64,000 bases of DNA from Choanephora cucurbitarum (lineage: Eukaryota > Mucoromycota > Mucoromycetes > Mucorales > Choanephoraceae), in contig JAIWNI010000102.1 in NCBI GenBank assembly GCA_025331435.1, positions 1-64,000 on the forward strand, given 5' to 3'. This document shows, one piece after another, positions 47,001 through 59,431 of this stretch. Positions within the stretch are counted from its first letter, which is position 1, and every line of letters starts with the position of its first letter. A model generated the notes under the pieces. It made no database searches and was not told the DNA's origin. It saw only the letters and a list, made by a program, of their open reading frames with translations. The translations under genes were made by a program, and so were the position numbers.

Positions 47001-48095
47001 CGCATCTACTGCACAACTTGCTGCTGCATCTCTCTTACGCCATTCTTATACTATACAACATACCTTTTTTGGGCTCTCCCCAAGCACACTGCATGCTGCT
47101 ATGTGTTTCCGTGTCTTTGCAAATATAGTATGGATGTTTGGTACTTTAAAGCAAATGCCAACGTAAGTGTTGTGTTGAATAAGTATTCTAGGCATCAACA
47201 AATGTAATTCTTTTTTTTTGTTTGCTTGCAGGTCGAAAAATGCGTCCTTTAACATAAAGAATATGTTGTTGGCTTCTCATGAGCGGATCAAGGCAATTCA
47301 ACGTTACTTTGGCGATAGGGGGACAGACAAAATACCAATCCTGTCGAATCTCAAGACACAGTTATTATCTGCTAGCGAGTGCCCAACCACCAAAAAGATG
47401 GCATTAATTCAATCATTTATTCCTGTAAGCATGGATCATTATACTAAAAGGAGAACACGGTCGCTCATTCTTTTCTATAGAATTTCCTACCGTTAGACAT
47501 ATGCCTTGATAATCCTGTGAAACATACAACTGCTGTTATTCTTCAGCCTTTACCCAATTCCGATAAACCATATAAATTCACTTCTCAGTTTCCTGTCAAA
47601 ATGCATGTTGAAGCAGAAGTGCTTAATGCCTTTAACACAAACTCACTAGCTGTCGAGGTAGACTAGATGTGAACAGTTGTGATATGTGCCAAATAGAGCT
47701 AATATGATACAAATATAGTTTATCCTGCCGGACCAATCTTCATATATGTTCTGGCCTGCTCCTGGTCACTTCAAACAAACAACACCCTATTGTTATAAAC
47801 TCAATACTGACATCGAACTCAAGTTATCTCCATGGACAGGTAAGCACGTATTCTATTGATAACATGGACCATTTTTGACACGGAACTGTTAGAACCTGGT
47901 GTTGTTATCATCCGTATCGTTCAGTCATTTGAACCGGACTTGCCTGGATTAGACGAGTATATAATGAGATATCCCAACTGTTCAGCAGTAACCAACTCAT
48001 TGAACTCTAACTCGACCGTATCTGTATCATCAGCCGTTATTAGCGAGCATCTAAAGTACCATTTGTTTCCCATGTACACTAAGCAGAAAAGCTAA
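44012..48095 (+). CDS. INTS4: Integrator complex subunit 4 homologue (HEAT repeats)
   Basis: Exons: 44012-44079, 44145-44304, 44359-44469, 44524-44607, 44661-44723, 44777-45132, 45276-45679, 45732-45797, 45859-46027, 46083-46297, 46399-46532, 46608-46674, 46745-47162, 47232-47424, 47481-47657, 47719-47839, 47893-48095. All joins keep frame, giving 1002 residues (human 963). The HEAT-repeat N-terminal half aligns along its length with INTS4: SDPRVRKSALDALFQMHIRG, SLYPEHR, LIDDAFNKVCDLV, and the near-identical SGACGSFIHGLEDEYQEVR and FLVDMFNDDIDKIRL. INTS4 scaffolds the INTS9-INTS11 cleavage module of Integrator, which ends snRNA and short nuclear transcripts. The first intron appears to be GC-AG. 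The C-terminal ~200 residues are beta-rich, as in INTS4. Confidence 0.93.
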
Positions 48096-49438
48096 ATAAA
48101 CTTATTTTGGTGTAATCTATACAGCCTATTCTATTTTTCGGAAGATTGCTTCCTATCTATACCAGATTTTTTGAAGCTATTTCTTGATTTGCTGTTATGA
48201 CTGATTTTCTTCTTTCCACACATAAGCTCTCAGATAGTACAGATAGGGTCAGATTGTTTGACTTTTTTTATCCAAGTGATACAGCGTGGTTGGCGACCTA
48301 TTGACCATTCCATAAAAATAAAGGTAAATGTTGTCATTTTCAAAGTCTTGCGTTGAGATTTTTGTTGATTACACATCAACAGATCTTCATTTATGCCTAA
48401 ATTAACTGTTTGAGAAGCATCAAGAGTTCTTGATTGATAGAAATAAACCCCAATGTCTTTTCTGCTCAAGCAGTTTTTCTAAGCACTAGTGAGAATGACT
48501 TGCAAGCCCAACATCCCATTTGAAAAAGTGATTAGATATCAGCCAGAGCAAAAGCGACAGTTGAGGCATCTACCTTCTTTATGCCAGCGTCTACTGTAAT
48601 ACAGATAATGGTGCTCATAAACAGCCTATAAGCTAGTTGTACAACCAAAGCACTATTACAGCCTTAGACTATTGGATTTATACTGGCAACTTATTTTGAG
48701 GCGTCCTTTAAAAAGAGAATGATTTCATTGAAAATCCTAAAGACTGATGCTTTAGAACTTTGTGAGAAGCAATAGACTTTATCTTCATCATCAGTAACAA
48801 ATAAACAAACAAAAAAAACACGATTTCCTTATATGAAGTTTACTTTTTCTTTTTCTTTTATAAAGATGAAGCTGATACAAGGCTTGGTTTTAGAAAATGG
48901 TACTTGAAATCAATTCCTTTTTTTGGAGCAACAATGAAAGTCTAAGTTTGAAACGAAACAACAAACATCGACTACTCTTTTCGTGTGTTCCATATATTAT
49001 TTAAGCAAGGAAGTACTAAAAGCATTTTTGGCCAATCAACCAGCCTTAAAAGAAAAAGATAAGATACTAAGTTTAAGGTTCATTCGTAGACAATCAATAT
49101 CTACAACATTACAAATATATGTTGCAAATCTATTAAAAAAAAGCTCATAACTAGCTATTTAGCTCAAAATTGCAAATAAGTGCATCAAGGTTAGGAAAAG
49201 TAATAACATCCAAGCACATTTATGTCTAGACCATCTGTTGTTTCACAGAAAAAAAAAGAATCATGATTCGCTTTCTATAAGACGCCTTTTAATGTGTGTA
49301 TCAATAAATTACAAATGAATGAATGCATGGCAAAATGTATGTGCAAGTTGTATGACTGCTTAAGGTATATATATGTATATATATGTGTGTATAAGTGGGT
49401 GTATATGAAGAATGCATAAAAGAGAAAAGAAACGGATA
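48096..49438. other. Convergent 3' region of 1.3 kb
   Basis: Between INTS4 and the Mga2-like gene. The sequence is AT-rich, with a TA/TG repeat near 49367-49407. No supported gene or element was seen. Confidence 0.45.
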
Positions 49439-52083
49439 TCAAAAAGACAAAAAACTATTGCAGAGCATTTCTAGCTTTGGTAATCCGAAATAACCATGAG
49501 CCTGTAAACCAAGTAATGCGGCTATGACTAGAAAGTCAAAGAATGGCTGAACGTTAGCCTTATCGCAAAGTATCGACATCCGAAGACAGCACAGGCAATG
49601 ATCTACCGTGTTTATGTTTGAAGGGACTAAATCTGTTGAGGCGATAACATGGATTGAGTCAGTGACACTCAAACCAGGGAATAGCCAACTCATATGATCA
49701 TGTTTTCTAGAAACCAATTCCCGCCATGTTGAGTTCTTCTGATACAAATCAAGTAAATCTAAAAGATCCGAATCTTCTTTGCCACATGACACAGACGGCA
49801 AGCCCCAATTAGATGAGAGATTTGTACTAGCACCTGCATAAAGTAAAATGTGAACAAGATTGTTTGATTTTAGTTGACAAGCGAAATGAAGAGCTGTCAC
49901 TTTGTTTCTGTCTTGCATATTCAGTAACCTCAGCAGTTCCTCTTTTGGACGGCACTGATAGTTCTTGATGATTGCCTTGACTAGTGCTTCGTTATTGAGC
50001 AAGACAGCCAAATGAAGTAATGTGTGACCATTAGTGTTTACTTGTGTATAGTCTACTGCTGTATCTGATCGCTCAACTGCTTCTAGAACAGAGCTTTGAT
50101 AAGAGTCTTGCCGATCACCTTGAACGATACGCATGGCAACATGCTTTGCATCCTGCAGTTTTCCTGTCATCTTTAGACCGACTACTTGTAGAGCCAGCTC
50201 CAGTAATGCCCTATCGCTTGCATCGTAGTATATGAAGATAGCCACATCCTGACCTTCTAGCACAAGCGGATGTTCTTTAAATGAAACAACCACTGGCCCA
50301 GTCTGTGTGGCAGGTGGTAATACGCAGACCATCGTGTTGGCATTCCAATGGATAGTTGTAGCAGCGTGTTCCCCAAACATGCAAGTTAAGCCTCGGTAGA
50401 ATCCGGAGCCCAAGAGAGTCACTTCAATGCCACCATATGTGGGTCCTTGTGACGGGACAAGACGATCAAGTTGAGGCACAGTGTCAAGCATTGAATTGAT
50501 AAGTGTGTTGGTTGACATGTCAGCCGGTGCAAATCCTTTCACAGTTCGGCGACGCCGGTTGTAAGGCCATTCTTCGCTCTGACTAGCTGTTGGAAATACA
50601 GATAGTTCTGGTTGAATTGGGAGGAAATCATTTGAGATGAGATATGTAGATTCAAAGTTAGTGGGTGTGCGTGTATGAACATCTTCTTCGCTGCAGTCAT
50701 CTTCTTCCATTGGCATTGCATTTTCATCTGCAGTCATTGAACTTCGACGAGATATAGCTGGTGTTTGTGGAAGAGACGAGATACTTTCATCTCTTGACCG
50801 TTTGCGATACCCTTTTTGCTTAGAACCCTTATGGTCATCCGTAATCATGATAGGAGGAGATAAGCCAGTGGCCACTACACAGCCTTTGTAGTTTTTCATT
50901 GTGAAGGAAATTCTATTTTAATCTATTTTAGTCTCTAGTCTTTTTTTTTTTGGGCAAATAGAAAACCAACCTAAAGCCCACTTTTTCATCATGATGTCTA
51001 CAATAACACGTAATACGAGAAGGTAGAATAGCATCCCCTGAAGAGAAATCGACCAAAGTGTTGCAGTTGAACAGTAGGATCCGATTTCTTTCGGCCTCTA
51101 TATCTTTTGGAAGTAAAGATGAATCAGATTTTGGTTTTCCATCTTTTGTTCGTTCGGCCCGTCTCCTCTATATTTAGCAAAAAAGAAATGGAGGGTGTAT
51201 GAGTTTCTTGTCATTTTATCATTTGTTTTAAGCTTTAAATACCTCTCGTCCTACACAGCTGGCACACATTCGAATTGGGTGATCCGTGTTACTAGCACAT
51301 ATCACCTTTGCTTCCAAATCCAACACTTTGGATTCGTCTGATACCATACTCAGCATTGGTCCGTCTATTGCTTTCGACTGTTGTTTTTGTTGGTTTCTAC
51401 GCAATTTAGATCTTGCCAGCATGCTTTCGCTCAAACGAATATGAGACCAATCAAGTACTTTTTTTTCATCCTTTGTCATTAGTTGTATACACAACTTTAT
51501 CTGGGTTTCAACACGCGACTTGGCGCCTGTTTTTGGCACACCAAGAATCCGAATCTCAAGATGCTCACTTTTTGTTTAGATAAGAGAAACAAGAAGAAGA
51601 GTATCAGTATCAATTGATACAAACTGAAACATTTCTAGTTTACCTATCATCTTTCAATGACATTGACTTTTCGGATTGACTGAAAAGTAAACAATAGAAT
51701 AAAATTTAGAAACAAAGTAATCTTTGTTATGACAACTCTTACATGTCGCCATTTAAAAAGTCGAAAAAGAAATCATTGGTAGGTTCCTAAAAGTAAATGT
51801 TGCAAGATAAGCATGATAGTTATCCTTCTCTAACTATCACTACACTTACATGTACAATAGGCTCGAACTCCTTAAAATCATCGACATATTGCGAATTGGG
51901 TGAGGCAGATGCATTGTCCGAGAGTGAATCCAATGTCCTTGGAGATGATGCTTCAAAAACAGGAGATAGGGTCTGTAAAAGAGACAGATTGGCATCAGGT
52001 TCAAACAAATCTCTCAGATCTGTCTCATTCAGCGTTTGAATAGGGTTGATATATTGCTCATTTGTTGTGCAATAACTAAACAT
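49439..52083 (-). CDS. Mga2/Spt23-like transcription factor (IPT/TIG + ankyrin, C-terminal hydrophobic anchor)
   Basis: Exons (minus strand) are 52083-51850, 51786-51743, 51679-51644, 51567-51243, 51167-50971 and 50912-49439, giving 769 residues. The central module (MCASCVGRE, then CYCRHHDEKVGFR) is shared by fungal Mga2/Spt23 proteins. An IPT/TIG domain follows at about 423-500 (LVPSQGPTYGGIEVTLLGSGF). Two ankyrin repeats follow at about 570-650 (GHTLLHLAVLLNN, VTALHFACQL). A hydrophobic segment FFDFLVIAALLGLQAHGYFG lies in the last ~34 residues, where Mga2/Spt23 carry the ER anchor. In yeast these factors are released from the ER by ubiquitin-proteasome processing and induce OLE1 desaturase, so lipid or oxygen sensing is likely. 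The protein is shorter than the yeast ones (~1100). Confidence 0.85.
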
Positions 52084-53829
52084 GATAGAGGAAGTAAACA
52101 GAACAAAAAAAGAGAAGAAAAGAGAGAGGATAAGTCTAATTCTGTACCTTTCTAACAATGCTGCATTTATAGTCAAAAAGTGTGACTATCTTCAGGTTGT
52201 ACACTTTCAAGATAGTGAATATACATGTTTTTATGTGTGTGGGAAATTGCCTAAAATTTGTTGATAGTTAAAAGATAAAAGGCGCCCTTTTTTTGTCTTT
52301 TACATCAAACTTTGATACACAAAGACAAAGTAGTACATTGTTTCTACTAAAAAAATCAAACACCGGTTGGTTGGTTGGTCTGACCGCAAGGTGACACAAA
52401 GAAATTCAATACAAAAAAATATGAGAAAGAGAGGGAGAGGGAGTGTTGAAAGTTGATGTGCAGTGTGATCACTTTCACATGCAACTGTTATTTGAAAAGT
52501 ATATAAAGACTCTCATATGGCTTTCTTTTTTCTTTCTTTTTTCTTCTTCTGTCTCTTCTTCTTGACTCGCCTTTCTTTTTTTTTGTTTCTGTAAAAGAAA
52601 AAAAGGATATGTGAGAATGGGCTGACCTCTCATATAAATAAGCACTCTTTTTCCCTTGGGCTAGATAGAGGAACAAGTATAATGTCCTACACTTTGCTGA
52701 TGTTTCAAATTATCTATGAAAGTTTTAAGTTAATCCATGAGAATCCCTTATCTATACCTTGTCTCCTTTTTTAAAAAGAAAAGTTCTTTACTCTTTTATT
52801 TTTGCTTTGACATTTGCTGAAAGTCTTGCCGTTTAACTTGCTTAAAAGTATCTCTTTTTTTTTGTACAGTAAAAAGGAAGGGAGGGAAGAGGCTCAGTCT
52901 TTGATTTCTTTATCTGGCAATTGCTTAACCTAGTAATAAACAAGACGTAATGCAGATAAGTTTTCGGGAAAATGGTTGAACACTAAACTCAATTTGTCTT
53001 TTCTGACTTCCGGATCTGACAAAGACCTGGCTATTATATTCCAAAGAAAGAAAGAGAGAGAAATCACCTTTAATAATCTTGTCAATGAAAACAGCTAATG
53101 ATAAGAGCAAGAAAAAAAGAAGAAGAAAGACCAACTGAATAGTCAAGACCATCACTACTCAGGAAGTCATCAGGATATATGCCTTTCAGATGAATTAGGT
53201 AAGCTTATGACTAATTAGGCCTGACTTCATCCATAAAAGTTCATTCTATTCGTCTGACTGTGTATACGCTCTATTCTTAATTATACATGTTGCTTCCACA
53301 AGTTTAAATTGACCACACCTTTTTTCAGAATATAACATATTATTGATGACATTTTGTTTGTCTTAGCTTCCACCATATTTATTCAATGAAATACCAAACA
53401 AATCGTCATAAAACAGAGCACCCTTGACCACATTCTCAAATTCATAATGGCAAATCGAGACAGCAGGTCAACATAAAAAGACAACATAGCGTTGATTTAT
53501 TCTCCTCGTGATACTGAAACATGTATATGAAGATGTACCCTATTATATGCAGTTTTCTATACAATAAAGTACATCTTTTTTTATCGAACTTTGTTTAAGA
53601 AATTTGATAGGAAATCTGACTTTCTTCCAATCCTACCACGGCAAAGATGTTGTGAAAGTGTGTTTGAATTAACCTATTGAGACAAAGTTAATATGTTCCT
53701 GCAAAAAAGAATAACTTTTATTGCCTTCAAAGTTGGAGACTTCAAATGTAGTGCAACAAAAACCTTGGTCTCTCTGCTTAAAGTCATATTTCAAATATGT
53801 TCATTTTGTGTGACAACACATATACAATA
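52084..53829. other. Intergenic region upstream of Mga2-like gene
   Basis: 1.75 kb. The part next to 52084 is the CT-rich leader on the minus strand. The rest is AT-rich with poly-purine/poly-pyrimidine blocks (52500-52610). I see no gene. Confidence 0.45.
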
Positions 53830-54005
53830 GTCTCTTTACTTAAGAGTGTGCATATTCTTGAGAAATGCACTCTTATATTGAGCATACTCTTGAACCGAAT
53901 GATATTTTAGTGCCTGAAGCGATTTTCAAGTTAAAGGTTTGCACACTTATATTAAGCATACTCTTAAATCAAACCCTTTAAACCGAACGACCACTGCATG
54001 ATTCA
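53830..54005 (+). repeat. Dispersed repeat family, copy C (1.5 units)
   Basis: A full unit (53830-53926) is followed by a half unit (53941-54005). The first shares TTTACTTAAGAGTGT, ATTCTTGAGAAATGCACTC, TTGAGCATACTCTTGAA and the tail TTAGTGCCTGAAGCGAT. The second shares CACTTATATTAAGCATACTC and TTAAATCAAAC. The same 1.5-unit arrangement occurs in copy D. It directly precedes a decayed DDE transposase. Confidence 0.6.
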
Positions 54006-54229
54006 GGGACTTATCAAAATATGACAAACTTTGACTTCTTTGAAAGTTGTGGAAAAAAATGCTAAAAACTCCATTAAAAAAGTCAAGAATGAGAAACTTG
54101 TCAAAGCTTACAGTCAATGCTAAAAAGGCATGTAGTCTTCCAGTTACAGCTGTTTAACTTCAAGCTGCTCCTATAGACATGGGTGTTGATTAGGTTGTCG
54201 AGATCTCAAAACCTCTTGAAACCATCGTT

Positions 54230-55450
54230 AGTCTGGCTCGGACTACAGAAGCAGAAGTTTCAATTAACAACACAAGTTAGGCGCCTCTCAAATGGCCAAG
54301 TATAATGCCGTGTACCTTTACTTCAGAATAATGGATAGTAGTGGTACGTGGTGCAAGATGAAGGCTTTAATGGAAGCAGTAATGATTGTGTAGAAGTGCA
54401 AGGCCATTACTTACAAGGCCAAAGTCGCTAGAGAGTATGCTAAGGGATACTTGGCCACCGATAGTGTTTCTATTGGTGCTCAAGGAAAACACAAAAAAAA
54501 GAGCTTCTATCCTCGATGATAAAGATATCAAGATACAGACAGTTGAATGGTTAAGAAGCTAGCCCAAAGCCAACAGAAAGCATCCCTGTTTTGGTGAATC
54601 AGATTTGAACTATCATTTTGCCAAGAAAAACAAAATATCCAACATTGAACAAGGAAGCGTTTGCTGATGGAAGTGTGGTATGGCCACTTTCTGCTGAATT
54701 GGTTGGAAGAAAACTTATTTCTTGAAGGCTTACCTCTTTTCAAAGTATTGCAAAGAGAACGAACATAAATGCAATTGAGATCAAGGATGGTAAGTCAAGC
54801 CAAGGTCATTTTTTTCTGACAAGGCATTTTATGTCGAGGGAAAATTCAACTATTAAGATTAGCAGAAGGTCTACTTTAAAAGAAAATGATGCAAGCAATA
54901 TCGCAAAATATGTTCAGAGACTCATCCAGTAATTAAACATTATGTTTTTTAATAGCTTGAGCAGATAGATATTAACATATGCGGTTAGAACGGTGAAGCT
55001 AAGAAGCATTCCATTAGTACAGAGGTATATTGTTAGCACAAACCCTCTTTTCGAATGGAAAAGGAAAGCACAATACGATAAGATATTGCAACAACACGGC
55101 AGCTTCAAACCATGGGTATTATGCATTACACCTATTGGCCTCTCAGCCAGACTTTCCTCAACAGAATTCTATTCTCGCCGAAACTATTGAACGCAGTAAA
55201 TTCGTTTTTGGGCTTTATCCAAAGTTCGAGTGTAGCTGGATTGAGAGGTATTGATGAACTGCAAAAAGAGAAGCACTCTAAGAATGCAATTGTTCGTTCA
55301 ATAACAATATTCATAGTTTCTTAGATAGCGCTTCTCCCATGGATGAAAGAATCTTTGTTGACAAAAAGGCTTTTCAACAAAATCATTGCCTATATATAAG
55401 CCTATGCTCAGGTGAAAAATGTCAAAGAACCTTTGAGCAATTTTTGAAAG
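54230..55450 (+). pseudogene. Relic of a DDE-superfamily transposase
   Basis: This is coding-like sequence broken by several stops and frameshifts. Frame pieces include REYAKGYLATDSVSIGAQGK followed in another frame by ILDDKDIKIQTVEWLRS, the helix-turn-helix part. An IGWKKTYFLKAYLFSKYCKE piece follows. Near 55130-55250 are the C-terminal motifs SQPDFPQQNSILAETIE and LYPKFECSWIERY, the segment that carries the last catalytic Glu in fungal DDE endonuclease proteins. LDSASPMDE lies downstream near 55321. It is inactive. Exact ends are not resolved. Confidence 0.6.
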
Positions 55451-57111
55451 TATTACTTAATTTGGAAAAGGGGTTTGAAACTCGAAAATGTTCATTTCTT
55501 TAGGATGTGCTCTATAACAAGCAATTTAAAGATACAGATGCATATTTGATTGGGTTGTATTCTTACATCTCAGACTACACATTGGCTTCTAAATGGTTTT
55601 TTTTTTCTTTCTCTTCTTTGTAAGTATTAGAATTACAAGTAGCAATAAGAGTAATTCAAGCATATAACTTAAATGAGATTCATCAATAGAGTTTACTGCT
55701 TCCTTTTAGCATGTACATTTTTAGCAAGTACGCAGAAATAAAGAAATGCTATTTGTAATTATGATAAGATTGCTCTTTTTTTTTCTTTAGAATTTTCTTC
55801 TTGTCATTTCAAGAATCTTTACTTACGGATTTAACCTCAACAATCATACAACAACAAATAGGGAGCTATTACGATTGGTAGTTCATCTTGAACTCAGCCA
55901 AGTGTAGCATTTAAACAGAGAATGTAAAATACCAGAAGTGGCAGGCTGAAAAGAGAAAAGGAAGTGTTACTTTCTCCTAATCTAAGTTATGCACCTGACT
56001 CTGTATTATATTTTGCATATAAAAGACATTGAACAAATAAAAATGATCTGATGAAATAATACTTGTTTGTAGCGAACTAGTGGCCAAGCAGGATTCAGGT
56101 ACATCATTCAATTGAAAAAAGAGGCATGATATGTTGCCCATGTATGCATATATTCTCAAGTGATGACACATAGGTGAACATCACGCTATTTAGCTCAAGT
56201 TCAACTTGTCTAAATACAAAAGAAGAAAAGAAAAACGTCCATTGAATTCTGTGATATCACCATAATTTGAAGGTTGAAATCAGTTGATTGAAGATCAGCC
56301 AATCAGTTTTGATTGTGGTTGGCTTTTCTGGTTCTCCCGTTAGTTAGAGTGATAGGCTCTCTTATATCGTATGATTGAGAGCCATTCTTTCTTAAAAAAG
56401 AAAGATTAAAGGTGCATTAATTTCCTTTTAGCTTATGTGAGAATAAGAGACTTGCAGAAACTATACACAAACAAAAGCAGTGGATTCATTACCTTATCAT
56501 TGGCACTTCAGACCAATGTTCATTTCATCAACATTTGATTGCTTCTCAAAATTGGAGGGTGTAAACCATTTAGATTCAAATTCCGGAATCACCCAATTGA
56601 AAGTATCACAAGCTACATCAATCCTAATCTGGCATTCAACCGAATTGGGAAAATAGAGATTGTGTGATCTCAAAAAAAAAAGAAAAACTCCCATTATCCC
56701 TATGTCTACTATCTGGCCTTCCACTTTTTATAAATTTACTTGCTCAACAACATTATTTGACTCTTCTTTTGCACAAATTCACATCAGTACTTGCATAGAA
56801 TACTGCTTTTATTGCTAACACGGCTATCAAAGTTTAAAATTAATGAGGTGATTAATAAATGCCTTCTATGAATCGCCTTACCAAAGTTTCGGAATAAGGC
56901 TTTATCTCTTACGTCAAGCAAAAAAAAAATTATAGCATTTTTTTGTTATGCAATTTCATCGTTCAACGTTCGATCTTTTAGAAATGATTGGATACTTTTA
57001 TACAAGAAAAATCAGGCCGTTTCTGAGATGAAAAAAATAAGGCACAAAATGCACATTGAATATCCGAAAAGAAACATGTTTATTTGGGTATCAAATGGTA
57101 AAAATATACAT
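55451..57111. other. Intergenic region after the DDE relic
   Basis: 1.66 kb, AT-rich, with no supported gene. A reverse-oriented copy of the dispersed repeat, which would mark the other end of a full element, was looked for and not seen. A short 75-codon frame at 56497-56724 on the minus strand lacks features. Confidence 0.4.
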
Positions 57112-58002
57112 TCACTTTTCTAAACAGATATGCTTTGAAGCTGGCCAATCTTCTTGTTCTTCAAGTGGTCGCTTCTTAATTGTGTTATTGGGTAGTAAAG
57201 GAGGTGTGTTAAGAGGAGAGGCTGCAGCACTACTACTGCTACTACTACATACACCATTTGGCAATGATACTTCACTACAACTGTCGTCGTCGCCATTAGT
57301 GCTGCGATCATCATCACCAGCTTTAGTCAGGGGACAAATGAATGGAACTGCGGATTTGTGTTGCGTATTTGAGGCGAAGGTGCTGTCTTTATGCTGCTGG
57401 ATTGAATCTTGCTTTTGAATGTGCTGATACAGCAGAGAAACCCATTTGTCGTATAAAGGTTTGGAAACATAAAGTCGATAGTCAATGAGCTTGAGGAAGA
57501 CCAGTTCGGAAGCAGTGATTTCAGCAACACTTAAGCTAGCAATTTTAGCCCATGTTTGAGTTCGATAGTTTCGATCATGAAGATATTTAGAGGCAAGTAT
57601 CAATGCAGCTAAAAACATACGTCGACTGCAAGAAACGAGACAGTGTGTGCTTGAGCTGACAAGTTTTTTGATACGAAAGATGTAAAACAAAGCAAGCTGA
57701 AGCATTGAATAAGTTGCCCTTGATCGTTGAAGTATTTCTCTGATAAACACTTTAGTGGGCAATATAGGATTTTTTGTTGGCTTCTGCTTGTTGAGCCATA
57801 TGGAGTCAATGATTTCCGCCGATATGTCAATCAGCCGATCAATCATCATAGATTTTTGTTGGCAAGGAGCATTTGAGAATGGATGATTTATTTGAAACAA
57901 CGCTTTTTGAAGCGATGGTATATGAACTATGCCTCTGTAAGCATTTCTAAAGCAATCCAACGTAGAGTCTGTTAGGTATTTTTCGACAGTGTGTGAAGAC
58001 AT
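57112..58002 (-). CDS. Pcl-type cyclin (Pho85-like CDK partner)
   Basis: A single exon of 296 residues. The cyclin box spans about residues 80-190. The segment FLAALILASKYLHDRNYRTQ, then TWAKIASLSVAEI and FLKLIDYRLYVS, is typical of the Pcl1/2/5/9 group that activates Pho85-type kinases. The Pcl proteins link nutrient state to the G1 cell cycle and to degradation of factors such as Gcn4. The C-terminal 90 residues are low-complexity (Asp, Ser, Pro runs) and may be regulatory. The start follows a purine/pyrimidine-biased leader of GAGAAAGAGA repeats on the plus strand, that is, CT-rich on the coding strand. Confidence 0.88.
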   Translation of the reverse strand: MSSHTVEKYLTDSTLDCFRNAYRGIVHIPSLQKALFQINHPFSNAPCQQKSMMIDRLIDISAEIIDSIWLNKQKPTKNPILPTKVFIREILQRSRATYSMLQLALFYIFRIKKLVSSSTHCLVSCSRRMFLAALILASKYLHDRNYRTQTWAKIASLSVAEITASELVFLKLIDYRLYVSKPLYDKWVSLLYQHIQKQDSIQQHKDSTFASNTQHKSAVPFICPLTKAGDDDRSTNGDDDSCSEVSLPNGVCSSSSSSAAASPLNTPPLLPNNTIKKRPLEEQEDWPASKHICLEK

Positions 58003-58154
58003 AAAAGTAGTTAGAAAATGATAAAATAAAGAGAAAGAGAGAGAAAGAGAGAAAGGAAATCAGAAAAAAAAGGCCTGATATTTATTACAGAGCTTCCACT
58101 GCCATTTGAAAATCGTTGAGCGGGATTTAGAAACCAGTGGGTTGCTTTTTTTTT

Positions 58155-59294
58155 AGAATCATTTGGCCATTCGTTTGAGCTTCTTGTTATTTTATTTTAC
58201 AATGAGCAATAACATGAGTACTTGCTCTTCTCTATGAAGACGGTACTGGTGGGATTCATGGCGAGCAAGGTCATGAAGCATCGAATTACGTTGAACACAA
58301 GTAATTTCTCTTGAAGAAATTGGCAGGTCTTTGAAGTGTATCAAAAACCAGGACATTCAGTGGAAGCCAACATATGAAAATGATCCTGAGAGAAATATCC
58401 CAGTTGAGAAAAAAAAACAAATAAGACTGCTCATAGAATAGTCAACCGTCTAAATGAAGCACACAAGTCTCATTTGATCGATTCTTTTTTGACAAAGATT
58501 CTACGGCAACAATTCAGGACGTCATAGAAGTACTTGACTGCGAAGTTCACGGGGGTGGCCGAGTTTATGAAGGAGAAGTGCAACCTTACTGTTAGGATTG
58601 TAAGTCGATATCTTGTTGCCAGAAACAAAGAATGAAGCCCTTCAGAAACGTGCGAATTGTGCTAAGAAGTGGGCTCAAGATGGTATGGACCATATTGAGA
58701 ACTGTATATTTGCTTATGAGTCTGGGTATGATATTAACATGTGTCGTAGTTGAGGCTGTTCATCACGCGGCTCAAAGTCAATCACTGAGACTCTATCGAC
58801 AAAAGCTACTTCGCATAATACTCTTGGCATAGCCTCGGCAATCAGTGTTATGAATATGAAGCTAAGAGAGTCTGGAAATTTGAAGAGAAAGAAAGTAGTG
58901 GGAGTTACGAAAAAAAGAAAAGCACCCGAGGATCAATTGTCTGTACCTAAGGGCACTACAGGTGAACACTATCTTCAGTTCATTAGTGATATCCATGGAG
59001 TTTTTAGAAATGAAAGGATCTTTTTCATCATTATGGATAATGCTACAATTCATGTCTCTGAAATAATTGATTCGATAATCATGCAGTAAGGTTACACCCT
59101 CAGTGTACCTTCCAGAGTTAAACTCAACCAAAAAATTCTGGTCAATCTTAAGGTAAAACGAGCCAAACTTAGTGGAATAGAAATTCTTATTGTTTGACTA
59201 ATTGAGGCTATACCAATTATTCATCTTGGGAGTATCATTCGATATTCAGTAAATCAGTTTGAAAAATGTCAAAATAAAATGATCAAATGATTCT
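58155..59294 (+). mobile_element. Degenerate Tc1/mariner element with terminal inverted repeats
   Basis: An element of about 1.14 kb bounded by inverted repeats AGAATCATTTGGCCATT (58155-58171) and AATGATCAAATGATTCT (59278-59294), which pair at 15 of 17 positions. Poly-T and poly-A runs flank them. Inside, on the plus strand, is a broken Tc1-type transposase. KRANCAKKWAQDGMDHIENC precedes the first catalytic region, where AYESG replaces the expected DE(S/A)G. IIMDNATIH keeps the second Asp, and YLPELNSTKKFW replaces the usual final acidic residue with Lys. Frameshifts and stops separate the parts. The element cannot make active transposase. Confidence 0.75.
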
Positions 59295-59431
59295 AAGAAA
59301 AAAAAAAAAGTTTCTAAATTCTGACCAACACTATATTTTTCAGGGAAAAAAATCAGTCGAATTTATTTGATTGACCCATAAAACGTATGATATGTGCATA
59401 TCTTTCTTTGTACATATGTGTATATCGACTA

